Assembly (NCBI GenBank): GCA_007922195.1
Contig: ML682038.1
Location: forward strand, 4,026,106-4,090,105
Direction: 5' to 3'
Source of the DNA: Podocnemis expansa
Taxonomy: Eukaryota > Chordata > Testudines > Podocnemididae
DNA: 64,000 bases
The number at the start of each line of letters is the position of its first letter. Within the stretch, counting starts at the first letter, position 1. The notes under the pieces are model-generated. The model was not told the DNA's origin and ran no database searches. It saw nothing but the letters and a program-made list of their open reading frames with translations. A program made the translations under genes and the position numbers. Positions 47,902 through 60,043 of the stretch are shown here, one piece after another.

Positions 47902-48590
47902 GGGTACGTCTACATTGCTCTGCATTTTTTAAAAAACTTTTTTCAGGATAAGTATTCCGAAATAATTATCTTGAAAAAAAAATTTCAGAAATGCTATTTC
48001 AGGACAACAGTCCTCGGACTGCTCGTTGTCCTGAAATACCGTGGCTTTTTTTTTTTTTTTTTAAAAAAAAAAATGTCTATGCCAGACTTTCTTTTTTGGA
48101 AAAAAGATGAGATAGGGAGGCTTTTTCAAAAAAAAGCCTTTGCCATGTTCGGGGATGGCTTTTTTCAAAAAAGCTACCTTGAAAAATGCATTTTCTTTCA
48201 AAAAAGCTGTCAGGTTTAGCTTTTTTGAAAAAGCGCTGGGGTATCTCAAAATACTGGAGCGCTTTTTTGGGATCGCTAAACTTCGTTATATTTCAAAAAA
48301 ACCAAACCCTTTTTCGAGATAGCTTTTTTGAAAAATGCCACCCCTGGACATGGCAAAGGCCTCCTTGTCTCATCCATTGCCTTACTTTTTTTCGAAAAAA
48401 AAGTCCAGTGTAGACATTCTGTTTAAAAAAAAAAAAAAAAAAAGCCGTGGTATTGCGGGACAACGAGCGGTCCCCAGACTGTTGTCACAAAATAGCATTT
48501 TTGAAAAAAAGGTTTTTTTGAGATAATTATTTTGAAATACTTATCCCAAAAAAAGTTTTTTTGAAAATGCAGAGCGATGTAGACATAGTC
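47902..48590. mobile_element. Large foldback MITE, TTTTTTCGAAAAAA type
   Basis: Arms of about 150 nt: gggtacgtctacattgctctgca ... gctcgttgtcctgaaataccgtggc on the left (47902-48052), and the inverted gccgtggtattgcgggacaacgagc ... tgcagagcgatgtagacatag on the right (48442-48590). It is built from ttttttgaaaaaa words. A second element is nested in the middle. Confidence 0.82.
48072..48418. mobile_element. Foldback MITE nested in the loop of the larger one
   Basis: Inner termini aatgtctatgccagactttc and aaaagtccagtgtagacatt are inverted. Inside are paired blocks aaagcctttgccatgttcgg / ggacatggcaaaggcctcc and tttagcttttttgaaaaagcg / gcgcttttttgggatcgctaaa. Confidence 0.7.
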
Positions 48591-51180
48591 ATTATGACTT
48601 TTTCTTTTTGCTCTGTTGTGTTTCAACTGAATGCAATCATTCCAATTTATGACATCTACCAATGAGAAATTCATTTCAGAGGTGATAGTGATAATAGGGT
48701 ACATGTTTGCTATTAGACAAGTCTCAAGTCTGCTGAGCATTCCTTTGGATATGCATCGATTGCTTTTTATTAGGCTCTCTTCTGGGATCTGCAACTGCAT
48801 ACCCATTATTTACTCATCTTCTATGTTTCCACTGTCTATCTGCTTCATTTGATGCTATCAGTATCCTCTGTTACACACAATCCAGATCTCATATGTCTAA
48901 GCTAATTGGTTTGGTTACAAGCTCTGCACTGAGTTTTTGAGTCTGTAGGAGTCGTAAATGAAGGTATTTTTGCATCATCTGGTAAATACTGGCTCTTTTT
49001 GTTTTCTATCCACTATGAAACCACAATTTGCATAGATTAGATGGGATAAAAAGAATACTTTTCACTTTCTTGTTCTGGGGAACTTTAGAATCTATTCCAC
49101 CTTCTGGGAAACTTCAGAAGCCTTTATTGCTCCAAAAGGGACAAATGTGCTTCTGGGGCCTGAGTCTTCCCATACTTCTACATCAGCAGTAACAGCACTG
49201 TACTCAATGGAGCTATACTAGCATAAATGAAATTAGAATTAGGCCCTGTCTTACTTTCATCTGTTATCTGATGCAGTTCTCTACCAGCTCAGTCATCTTT
49301 AGTAAGGAAAAACATGAAATGTAAATACAGTTGTTTATATTTATTCCACATACTTAATAATAGATGTACTATGTCCTCCAGGAGAGGTCTAACAGACTGT
49401 ATTTCTCCGAAAATAAAGTTCTGTCATGACCTTCTTTATGAAGATTGCTCTATTCTTCCCCTGCTGCTCATGCACAATAAAGGGAAATAATATGCTAAGT
49501 GACTTCTGTGTAGTATTTTTCCTTAATGTTCTGTTCATATACCAACCTTTTGAATTTTTTAACTACTTTTGCAATAAACCTGGAATCCAATTTACTGCTA
49601 AGTTATGCTAGGAACGTCAAGCAGAAACATTTCAGAGCTTCCAAATAATGCGTCTAGCCTTGGATGATAGTAGGAAATGTTAATCAGAGATTCTGTGCAA
49701 TGATCATATGCCCTTCAATGACAGTTAAACAGTAATTTCTAATGTTCAGTTAACATTATTAATACATGGATCAGCATGGAGTACTGCATGCATTTCTTTC
49801 TGATTACTGTACAGTAACCATTACTGCAAAAGATTAGACTTATGTTAGCAAGGATTGTGCATTTGCAATTGTATATCTGTGTAGATTGTCTTTTTTTAAT
49901 ATGTAGTTTATATTATTCAATTGAAAAAAGAATAAATACAACTTGTGCTACCAGCTTTAAAATGCAGTAAAATTAGTGTTACCTGTACAGTATACTGAAA
50001 GGAAATACTTAACTCATGCTCTCTTAAAAATAAGAGGTAATTATAGAATAGAAGAATTCTAACCTAATAGGAATATTCACCAGCTTTACATCTGTGTAAC
50101 CACTTTGATGTCAACAGAGTTAAATCACTGTAAAATTCAAGTAGCACAATAGTGAGTTATGTCCAGACACTTTTATTATAGTAGAAGATGCTGTGATTTG
50201 GTTTTATTTTGGTGTTTTAGAAGTCAGGTGACATAATCAAATGACTACTCGTATATGTTTGCTCTGTTATTATCCAATGATGATATTGCAGTGAAATCAG
50301 AGTATCTTTCAAGTCACAGTGAAATATTTTTTCTATCTTTGGAAGAGAGTTAAACATTCAGCTAGTGGAATCTTGAGTGGTACAAGTCAAACATAAAGCT
50401 ATTCTGGAAAAACATCATGTGAAACAAATAGGACACCAGTAAATGCCACTTGGACTGCTGAAGATGTCATTTTGATGTTAATTAGTGTGTTTAGCAGATA
50501 CAATCACATTGATGAAGAGCTTAATTAGGAATACATTCCAGATGGTGCAAATAGCAGAATTTCCTATTTTTTCAGCTGACATTTACCGTGGATCATAGAA
50601 TTACTTATAGTCGGAGTCATTAAATTGCAATATTGCTTTAAATAGAACTCATTTTCTTTCATAGCGCCTTTATTTTTAATTATTAATTTTGAAACTGGCA
50701 TCCCATATGACCCATCTTCATTTGGCTAGCCAGGTTCTCAGATCCTACTGTGACAGATACAGAATAAATAGCTGCCTAGATTGATAGATTTCTTACTGTA
50801 CATTTTTAAGTTATATTAGTTTGCATACATTACCATTATGTACAACTAGTACTGATCCCTGCAGAACTACCCTATTTCATGATGATTTTCAATTGATTAT
50901 TACTTTTTGAAATCTGTCAGTTCTAAATCCATTTAATGTATGCCGGTTATTGATATTGTATAGTCCTGATTTTTAATCTGAATTTTCTTCAGTGATAAGC
51001 CTAATGAAAGTCTATTATATCTACCCAGTTATCTTTATCAATCAAATTTTAAAATCCCATCAAAAAATGAAATCAGATATTTTAACAAGATATATTTTCC
51101 ATAAAATAGTGTTGTCATTAATTATATTCCACTATATTATATTCCAGGAATATATCAGCTTTCTTGTTATTTTAGAAAGA

Positions 51181-51835
51181 TAGAATCATAGGGTTAGAAG
51201 GGACCTCATGAGGTCATCTAGTCCAACCCCCTGCCAAAAAAGCAGGACCACTCTCACTAAATTATCCCAGCCAGGTTTTGTTTAACCGAGCCTTAAATAT
51301 CTCCAAAGACGGGGATTCCACCACTTCCCTAGATAGCCCTTTTGAGTGCTTAACCACTCTCCTAGTAAGAAAGTTTCGCCTAATATCCAACCTCGACCTC
51401 CCCAGCTGCAACTTGAAACCATTGCTCCTTGTTCTGTCCTCCGTTACTACAGAGAACAGCCGAACTCTTCCTTCTTGGAGCATCCCTTCAAGTAGTTGAA
51501 GGTTGTTATCACATCCCCCCTCAGTCTTCTCTTCTGCAGGCTAAATAAGCCTAGCTCCTTCAGTCTTTCTTCATAGGTCTTGTCTCCAGCCCCTTGATCA
51601 TTTTTGTTGCCGTCTGCTGGACTCTTTCTAATTTGTCCATGTACTTTTTGTAGTTGGGCGCCCAAAACTGGACACAGTATTCCAGATGCGGCCTCACCAG
51701 TACCAAATAGAGGGGAACGATCACATCCCTTGACCTGCTGGCAACACTTGGACTGATGTCAAACTGGACATATGAATATATGCACAGAATTAGCACTTTT
51801 CGAGCCCCCTGGAATTTCCCCACTAGCCTAAAATT
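51181..51835 (-). pseudogene. CR1 LINE RT C-terminal region and 3' end
   Basis: Reverse tail tagaatcatagggttagaag, then on the minus strand [77 protein letters not shown] and VESPSLEIFKARLNKTW. It is only lightly frameshifted, so it is among the younger CR1 copies here. Confidence 0.9.
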
Positions 51836-52146
51836 TATTGAAAATTAGCATCAGCAGATCAGAGATCTCCTTAGCCAATTCTTTTAGGACACTTGAGTGC
51901 AAATTATTGAGGCCTGAGGATTTAATAATGTTAATCCCTAGGATATGTTCTTTAACATCTTCCCTAGTTACTAGGGACCGAAAAGTAGAATGATAGCATC
52001 CTGTTTCTTTCCAAGTGCAGAATAGAAATAATTACAGAATACTTCTGCATTTTCTGTATCATCAAGAATAATTTCATTATGTCCATCTATTAATAGGTCT
52101 ATCATAGGTAAGATTTATTTTATAGCTAATAAACTGGTCCTTATAG

Positions 52147-53645
52147 AAACATGGAATCACAGAACCTGGAAGGGACCATGTGTAATCATCAAGTCCAGTC
52201 TGCTGCATTCATGGTAAGATCAAGTACTTTTTTAAACTATCCCTGACATGGATTTGTCTAATCTGTTCTTAAAAACTTCTAGTGATGGAGATTCCATAAC
52301 CTTCTTAGGCAACTTATTGCACTGGTTAATCACCCTGACAGTTAGGAATATTTTCCTAATGTCAAACCTAAAGCCTCTCTTAATGTAATTTAAGCCCATT
52401 GCTTCTTGTCATATCATTGGCATTTAAAGAGAACAGTTTTTCCCTCTCTTCCTCTTGACAGCCTCTCAGATACTTGAAAACTGTTATCACATCTCCTCTC
52501 AGTCTCCTCTTTTCCAAACTAAACAAACCCAGCTCTTTCAATCTTCCCTTATTAGTCAAGAGTTCCAGACCTCTAATCATTCGTGTTGCTCTTCTTTGGA
52601 CTTTCTCCAGTTTGCCCACATTTTTCCTAAAATGAGGTGCCCGGAACTGGGAACATCGTTGCCCCGGGGAACGACCCAGGGCCTGGGACCAGCCTCCACC
52701 CCCTGGCCTCACTCCCTGGTCCCAATCAGGAGTTCAGGCCCTGGACTCCTGCCGCTGCAACCCTGGCCCTGGGTCTCCAGCCAGGGACGGGGATGGGTGA
52801 GACAGTGGCTGCTGCGGATGGCCCTGCTTTGGAGAGGCAGGTGCCACCACACCCGGCCCGGGCCCCGCTATGCAGCTGGGAGAGGCAGGCATCGCTGTGG
52901 CCAGTCTGGCCCTGCATATCCGACCTGGGATGGGGCCAGGAGAGGCAGGGGGTGTCCCAGACATTCAGGGCATTGGCACCAGGACTCAGGGCATGTGCCC
53001 TGTGTGCCAGGTGCCAGTGGTGCCCCTGCCCAGAATTGGACACAGTACTCCAGTTCTGGCCTAATCAGGGCAGGATAGAGCGGAAAAATTACTTCTCATG
53101 GCTTACTTACAAGACTGCTGTTAATATATCTCAGAATGGTGTTTGCTTCTTTTGCAACAGCGTTACACTATTGACTCATACAAAGCTTGTGGTCCATTAT
53201 GACACCCAGATACCTTTTTCCAGTACTCCTTCCTAGGCAGTCATTGCCCATTTTGTATATGTGCAATGGATTGTTCTTTCCTAAGTGGAGTACTTTGCAC
53301 TTGTCTTTATTGAATTTCATTCTGCTTACCTCAGACCATTTCACCAGTTTGTCCAAATCATTTTGAAATGTGATTCTATCCTCCAAAGCACTTGCACCCC
53401 TCCCAGCTTGGTATCATTGTCAAATTTTATAAGTGTACTCTCTATGCCATCATCTACATCACTGATTAAAATATTGAACAGAAATGGACCCAGAACCAAA
53501 CCCTGTGGTACCCCACTCGTTATGCCCTTCCATCATGACTGTGAAACATTGATTATTATTCTCCGGGAGTGATTATTTAACCAATTTTTCACCCATATTA
53601 TAATAGCTCCATTGAGGCTGTACTTTAAGTAACCACTAACTTCCA
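52147..53645 (-). pseudogene. CR1 LINE RT region and 3' end, interrupted
   Basis: Reverse tail at 52147 (catggaatcacagaacctgg, aagggaccatg). Minus-strand blocks: [40 protein letters not shown], then after an insertion [36 protein letters not shown] and TGKRYLGVIMDHKLCMSQ. Further up are RT-type fragments to about 53640. Interrupted at 52651-53027. Confidence 0.88.
52651..53027. mobile_element. 377-bp GC-rich insertion in CR1, with 12-bp duplication
   Basis: The CR1 words gcccggaactgg (52639-52650) and gcccagaattgg (53028-53039) are two versions of the same site, so the block between is an insertion with a 12-bp target duplication (10/12). The insert is CpG-bearing (ccccggggaacgacccaggg, ccacacccggcccgggcccc) with no recognised family, poly-A or inverted ends. 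Confidence 0.65.
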
Positions 53646-54004
53646 GTCCAGTGATTTATTCATCACTGTCTATCAAAAACAAGGTAAAAAATAGAATTAC
53701 TTTATGTTGGATGGAATACATTTTGTGTTAGAAAACTCTCCTCTAACTTTTGGAAATTCTAATGATATTTTACTACTGGCTACAAGAGTTTTCCAATATA
53801 TGTCTCTTAATCTAAGTCACTCATGACACCAGAACTTTTCATTCCATACATTACAGTTGTGTGTCCTTAAAGAGTAACTCATCTGATTTGATTCAATCAT
53901 CTGTAACAGATTTATATTCCTAAAGATTAAACAACCCCCACACCCAACAAACCCATGTGTGAAATCCTGGTCCCATTGAAAATGACATTGAAGATTTCAG
54001 TCCA

Positions 54005-54195
54005 GGAGTTTTGGAGGAGATACAAGCTTTCATTTTCCAGGGCATAAACCCAACCTTTAATTGCTAAGATAATAAAGAATCTTCCTCTTTGAGAAGATTA
54101 TTCCATTACTGCCAGCACTGGCCACAGTTAAGAGCAAGATACTGGACCAATGGATCACTGATCTGATCCAGTGTGGCATTTCCTATTTCTTAATT
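54005..54195 (+). mobile_element. CR1/L3-type LINE 3' end
   Basis: gagaagattattccattact, gccagcactggccacagtta, ctggaccaatggatcactga, tctgatccagtgtggcattt and ctatttctta follow the L3/CR1 tail pattern. Confidence 0.55.
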
Positions 54196-54448
54196 TGCAC
54201 CACCATTTTTGAATGACTCCTGTGAAAAACTTCAGAGCTAGCAGCATGCCTCAAAGGGACTTTATAACTGTTACAGTTGTTGAGCAGGGTCTAGCCACCA
54301 GAGCCTTTGTCATACTTAAAATGTATATTAAAATAGATATTAGATGTATATTAACAGCATATGCCATAGTGCAATATGAAAATGCTGTTCTAAACAACTT
54401 TTATTAAGTATCTCAGACAATCAATGTGATGGTGACGTGATGCTTTAA

Positions 54449-54850
54449 GGCTATGTCTATATTAGCCTGAGTTAGTTCGGACTTGCTAGTCCAAACTAAG
54501 AAGTTTGAGGTTAGTCCGAACCAGCCTCGGACTAGTTCGAACTAACTGCATGTTCTAGTTCAAACTAACATTTTAACTCAAACTAGAACATGCTGTTAGT
54601 TCAAACTAATGGTTTAGTTTGAACTTTTTAAGTTTGAACTAAGCCTTAGTTTGGGTCTTGCCTGTGCTTAGCTCGAAGTAAGCGCAAGTCCAAATTAAGC
54701 TTGGTATTTATTAGTTCGGACTAAGCTTTGCCTAGTTCGAACTAAGAAATTCCTTAGTTCGAACTAGGCAAAGCCTAGTGTAGCCAAGAACTAAATTAGT
54801 CTGGACTAAGCTTCCTTAGTCTGGCCTAATTTGCCAATGAAGACATAGCC
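54449..54850. mobile_element. Foldback MITE, TAGTTCGAACTA type (copy B)
   Basis: Ends ggctatgtctatattag and aatgaagacatagcc. It is colinear with 323-756 throughout: shared blocks gaggttagtc, cctcggactagttcgaacta, aactttttaagtt, taagccttagt, tgcctagttcgaactaagaa and agactaag/ggactaagcttcc. Flanks are TAA and AAG, so no intact 3-bp duplication. Confidence 0.82.
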
Positions 54851-55353
54851 AAGATACCAGGAAAAAACAATCAACCATCTCCCCCCTAAAAAGAAAAATA
54901 GCCTTCAGAGAACTTAGAGAACTAAGTGTGTTCTGAGCCCTTTTATAATTATAAGTTGAGATTTTTTGATTGAAACGAAAGAAAAATGACTCTGTAACAT
55001 TATCTGTTTTGCCCAAATGTTTCCTGCTATGAACTTCTCCCACATTTGTCTATAGCTGCAGTTCAGCAAGACAGATGGCTCACTTTAAACACAAGTAGTC
55101 CCAGTAATCTCAGTAGAACTACATGTGGCTCAACAGAACTATTCCTGTGGCTACAAAGCTATTTTTGATGTTTCCCTTTTTGTAAAAGGGGTCTAGTCCC
55201 TGCAGGAGCCCCTCCCCATGGGTAGGAGTGATGTAGTAGCTCTTGCCTCATATGATGTCCCCTGACTACTGTCACTCAGTCACTGCTGTACTCTCTTTGA
55301 AGTAACTTGTCCCTCTGGCTCAGTCACGCTTTAGTCCACTGCTGCTGGGGAAA

Positions 55354-56200
55354 TGGAATCATAGACTCATAGAATTAGAAGAGACTGCAAGAATGAGCTA
55401 GTCCAACCCCGTACCCAAATGCAGAATTTATCTCTAAATCTTTTCTCTGGGCTGGAATAACTGTATGTTGATCCTCCAGTATTACATCTTTTAAGACCTT
55501 CCAGTTCCCTTTGACTCCTTTTCATCCTAACTGGTCTTTCCACAGGACCTTGCCTACTATTTCTCTGAATCGGCTGAAATCCACCGTTCTGGGGTCCTGT
55601 ATCCTGGTTTTGCTGTTCTCATGTCCTCTTTTCTGGAGGATCACTTCCTCCCATGCTCCCAACCACCATCATGTTTTCAGCTAATTCATTCCTCTTTGTC
55701 AAACCAGATACAGAATGGATGACCCCAAAGTTGGTTCCTCAACTTTCTGAATCAAAAAGTTTTCATCTACATATGCTAAGAATTTGCAGTACATGTTATG
55801 CTTTGCTTTTGTTGTCTTTAAACAGATAGCAGGAAAGTTAAAATCCCCAAATAATGCCAACTTGTGTGTGTTAGCTAATCTTGTAGTCAACTGACCTTGC
55901 AGCAGGTCATCCATCTGGCTTTGGGCTCTGTGCTCCTAACACCCCCTACCTCAGGGGATTCACCTCAGCTTCTGAATACTTTCATTTTAATGCACAAATC
56001 AATGCCCTTTGTCTGAACTGGGGCCCATTCTTCTCTTTCCACTAGAGCTGCATAACTGTCTGTATTTGTCTCATTCTCACCCATTTTTGTCCTCTTTTGT
56101 CTTGATTGAGAGTTCACTGAAGTCAGTTGGAGTCTTTCCATCAATTTCACTGTGTTTCAAGTTGTGTCATTGGTGCTAATGCACCCTGGAAGATGAATAT
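55354..56200 (-). pseudogene. Internally deleted CR1 LINE
   Basis: Low-coordinate end is the reverse CR1 tail (ggaatcatagactcatagaa, ttagaagagactgcaagaat, gagctagtccaacccc). Further up, the minus strand reads LALFGDFNFPAICLKTTKA, FLAYVDENFLIQKVEEPT, which is the C-terminal endonuclease block, and weaker sequence to about 56200. The RT part is missing. Confidence 0.75.
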
Positions 56201-57059
56201 CCTCTTTGTTGGATCAGATCCCGGACGTATTATGCCTGATGCCTGAAGTTTTCTTAAAATCCAGAAAAAACTTTCTTTTAAACAAAAAACAACCTATGCT
56301 GTTGCTTGTAATTGCTTGTTGTGTAGTAAAATTGCATCTTATGAACTACAAGTGAAATCAGAAGTGTTTCATGGATCTTTGCTTACTGGTTACAATTTCA
56401 GACTTACGTCTGAGTAGAAGCAAAAGTCAAGGAAAAAGAGATATTTTAGTCTAATACAAAAGGCAGTCTGGGAAATCAGTAACTCAAGCTTTGCCTAAAC
56501 ATTGATATGTATGCATAATTTAGACTGTTTTGTTAAATTTGCAAAAGTCAAGTTATCCCTGCAGTAAGACACATTGTCAATTGCCAGCAATTTGTTGTGT
56601 TTTTGAAAAACACATGCAGCAATTTACAGAAAAGATTAGACCTGTTACTAAACATGTGTGACATTTTCTTGATTTAAACTGTCATTCTGAAAAGCTGTTA
56701 ACTGACAACTAGAGTTTGAAATGAGGTTATAAAGTTTACTGAAGGACTCCTTTTAACTGAGTCAAAGCTATATTTCTGTTCTGGAACAGCACAGCACATA
56801 GACCTCTTACTGGAAGTAAAGTATGTATGCAGGCAAATTAGCATTTTTCAAGGGAAATTATACATGATCTTTTTAGACATTCATGTGCTGCAGTGGTTTA
56901 TGATACTGTGCTGACATTTTATATCTTATAAACATAGTAATATATTTCTAAAATACCTTCATTTTGCTGAGATACATCAAAAATTTTTTATTATAAATGC
57001 TTCAGATGTCTGGCACCACGTCAATATGCATCGGCTTCATCATTTCATCTGGTACCTAT

Positions 57060-57540
57060 AGCAGATGCCTACAACATGAGAATGGTTATAATAGTTTAGG
57101 CCAATAGTCCATCTAGCCCAGCGGTTTGCAGCCTGTGGCTTTGCTCTTTGGCTGCCCCCTTGTGGCTCTGGGCCTCCCCTCTCACCACCAGCAGAGCCTG
57201 TGGGCAGCCCTTGCCAGGCTCTGGGGTCTCCTCTGCCACCAGAGGATTCTGTGGGTGGCCAGCTCCTGGTTCTGGGCTCCCCCCCACACACACTAAGGGA
57301 CCCTGTGGCAGATGCCCTGGCCCAGCTCCCCTTCTACTATTGAAGGAATTTTGAAAAATGGTTATTCTTAGCTTTTGGGTTGCCAACCCCTGATCTAGCC
57401 CAATGTCATGTCTTTTGAGAATGGTCGGTGTCAGATACTACAAAGGGAATGAAAAAAGGGCAATCATCAAGTGATCCATCTCTCATGAGCCTGGATCAGT
57501 GTATTGCATCAGTGCAACCCACTGAATTCAGTTCTGTTAG
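57060..57540 (-). mobile_element. L3/CR1-type LINE tail, reverse
   Basis: gccaatagtccatctagccc, continuing after the hAT insertion as aatgtcatgtcttttgagaa, tggtcggtgtcagatac, is the reverse of the tail type at 2155-2252. Confidence 0.5.
57119..57392. mobile_element. hAT-like MITE with perfect 8-bp duplication
   Basis: ATCTAGCC occurs exactly at 57111-57118 and 57393-57400. Termini cagcggtttgcagcc and gggttgccaacccctg are inverted. GC-rich interior. Confidence 0.85.
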
Positions 57541-59270
57541 ATACTTTTCATATGACATGAGTGAAGTGGACCCACTATAAATAACAGCAAAGTTCACCTT
57601 ATATGTCTCTCTTCTTTCTGTAGTGATTTTCATAAGTTAAGATGGATTCAGGTCTAAAGTTACTTGGAGAGCCCATGTCCTAATGCTCTCCAAAATTATT
57701 TTTCATTATCCAATAAACCCTACCCATTTTCCATTTCTTAAAAAAAAAAAAAAAAAAAAGCTGAACGCTACTTTGAGATAATATTTAAGGTATGCATGTG
57801 CCCGGAATATTTTCCTTCTGTTATGGAACAATTAAATATCATTGGGTTTGATCCAGGGTTCACAGGAGTTAAAAAAGACAGCTTTAAGCTCCTCTTCAAA
57901 AAGTATCTGTCTTACAGGGCCTGCTATTCTACTTTTACTGCATTGTCTTCCTATTTTGCTCTGACTTGCAGTCTGAATCCGCCCTGTATTTTACAATAAA
58001 TAGCTTTTCTAACAGAGGTGCTGCAGTGTGCCTATATACAGGAACTTCCGTACTTGTGTACATATGTATAATGTGCTTGTGTACAGGAACTCTACTTTCA
58101 GGAGGTTCTTGATAAGAGTGAGTAAAACGTCTCACTGTTTTCTTGGCTCTCTCCTTATGTTTAAAGATTGAACAAAGTTCCTTTAAGGTGGAACACACAA
58201 GACCAAGAGAAACAATGTGAGGTGATTAGTAGCCAATGGAAAGTTTCATCAAATTTAGGTTTTTAAGAGTGTTCACTTAAAATAGAAAATATTCTAGTTT
58301 AGATCAAATAGAATAGGAGGAGTTAAATAGTCCCCAAACAAACAAAGGTCCTCTTTCTGCAAGATACTTAAAATATGAGCCTAATTAGACTATTCATGTG
58401 CTTCAATTCAGGCATGTGCTTAAGTAATTTGGTGAAGTGGGACCTAAATTACTATTACTTTCTCTTTAATCTATCCCCGTTTAACTGACAAGTTAGCCAC
58501 TAGACCTCTTGCATAAAGTCCCTATCCCGATCTACACACATTAGAAATTTTTAGAGATAAAAATCTGCCCTCACACTCTTTATTTTAATGTGAATCTTTG
58601 ATTTGTGAGTGAGTCGCCTGTCATTCAGGTGATCCAAATACCATATCTATTCAAACAGCTAAACACACAAAAGGCTGCCATTTTGTAATGCTTCACTAAA
58701 TGCTGTCGCTTAAGTTTCTGTATGCATGGATCTGTTATCAAACTGGTATCCTTTAAGTTCTGTACCTTGGTGAAACAGCCTTGTAAGATCATGCAACAAC
58801 TTGGTGTACCACAAGCCACTATTTTAATTATAAAGCTCAAAATTCCTGTCATGAGATCTTGTGACTGGACTGAAACCAAATGGAGTCACCCAACTGTGTG
58901 ATAATTTACGTTATGCAATCTCCCAGAAACCCCTATATGACTGCAGTATGGCTACAAAAATTGTGTGTCGTGGCTAAACACTGAAATAAGCCAAGCAAGA
59001 GTAAACTCTGACCCTAAGCTGCTCTGGGATTGAATTTTTTCTTTCTTATGTTTTAAATCAGTCTATTCCAGGCCAGTTTTGGCTTACATCTTTGATGGTT
59101 TGTAATGACTGCCTCTAGCTCCCATATTTTTCTCAAAGGTGAGAAAAATGGTGGCTCTTTCATAAAAAACTATTTTTAACTCCCTCTCAGTTTTTGGGGA
59201 CTAAAATTGAAAAATACTAAAGCTTTATAATAGGAGTCAAAAATAGAAGTGGTCAGTGAATAGAGATTAA

Positions 59271-59745
59271 TGTGATAAGGTAAGGGCAGAGGGGTACAGA
59301 AGGGTACACCAGGGCAGGTATGTGAGCCCAAGACTGGTGAAGGCCCTTTTCCCTGGCTGCAAATAAAAGGCCTCTGCTGGCCAATTACAGACAGCTGTAC
59401 CCAATCAAGGGCTACCCCAGGCCTATAAAGGCTGCTTCCACTGGGGGGGGGGGGGGGAGAGCTGAGGCTGTTGTTTCAGTTGGAAGCTCCCCAGGCAGAG
59501 GAGGAGACTGTTTCTCCCCTGCCTTAACCAGAGACAGAGACAAGCCCTTCCATTGCTTTGAAGGTCCTTCAGCTGGGACCCAGGACTAAGGAAGGAAGAG
59601 GGTACCTGATAGACTGTCAAAAGCCAGGGGTCTTTCTGGACGGGGGGGACTGGCTGAACTGAATACCCCTTGGAGAGAAGATCTGAACTGTTGGGCCAGG
59701 CCTCACACACCCCTTCCCCCCAGAAGGGGGGGTGACCTTGCCACA
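59271..59745 (+). mobile_element. Solo LTR (475 bp)
   Basis: TGTGATAAGG ... CTTGCCACA with TTAA on both sides (59267-59270 and 59746-59749). A TATA-like cctataaaggctgc at 59421-59434 could have been the promoter core. Composition is richer in GC than the flanks, with a G run near 59442-59457. No internal retroelement sequence remains. Gypsy-like or endogenous-retrovirus origin cannot be decided from the LTR alone. Confidence 0.7.
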
Positions 59746-60023
59746 TTAATATTAGTCCATTAATCTGACATTATCTGTGTTACTTCATAAATAAGAAAGA
59801 TCAATAATAGACAAGCTAGTTCCAAATAGTCCATGAGATCTTTTCTCTGCTTTTGATTTTTCAGAAGTGTCAAAGTCAGCTCTAAATTGGATCAGCAGTA
59901 ATAATTATTTTACCAGCCAGACCTTGAGCATGAAAGATATTGGGCTGTACATTACTGACAAGCCCATATGATTCTAACCAGATAACAAGAGAACTGCTGT
60001 GCTATTCGAGAATATACAATGTG

Positions 60024-60043
60024 CACTCTCTCTCTCTCTCTCA
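60024..60043. repeat. (CT)n microsatellite
   Basis: Short CT run, about eight units. Confidence 0.8.

Noticed and set aside
52455..53236. Two 200-codon plus-strand reading frames
   Set aside because: They run through reverse CR1 sequence and the GC-rich insertion. The minus-strand CR1 protein is the real signal and the plus frames have no domain.
57796..57999. 67-codon reading frame on the plus strand
   Set aside because: Isolated, no splice context and no recognisable protein; length is expected by chance.
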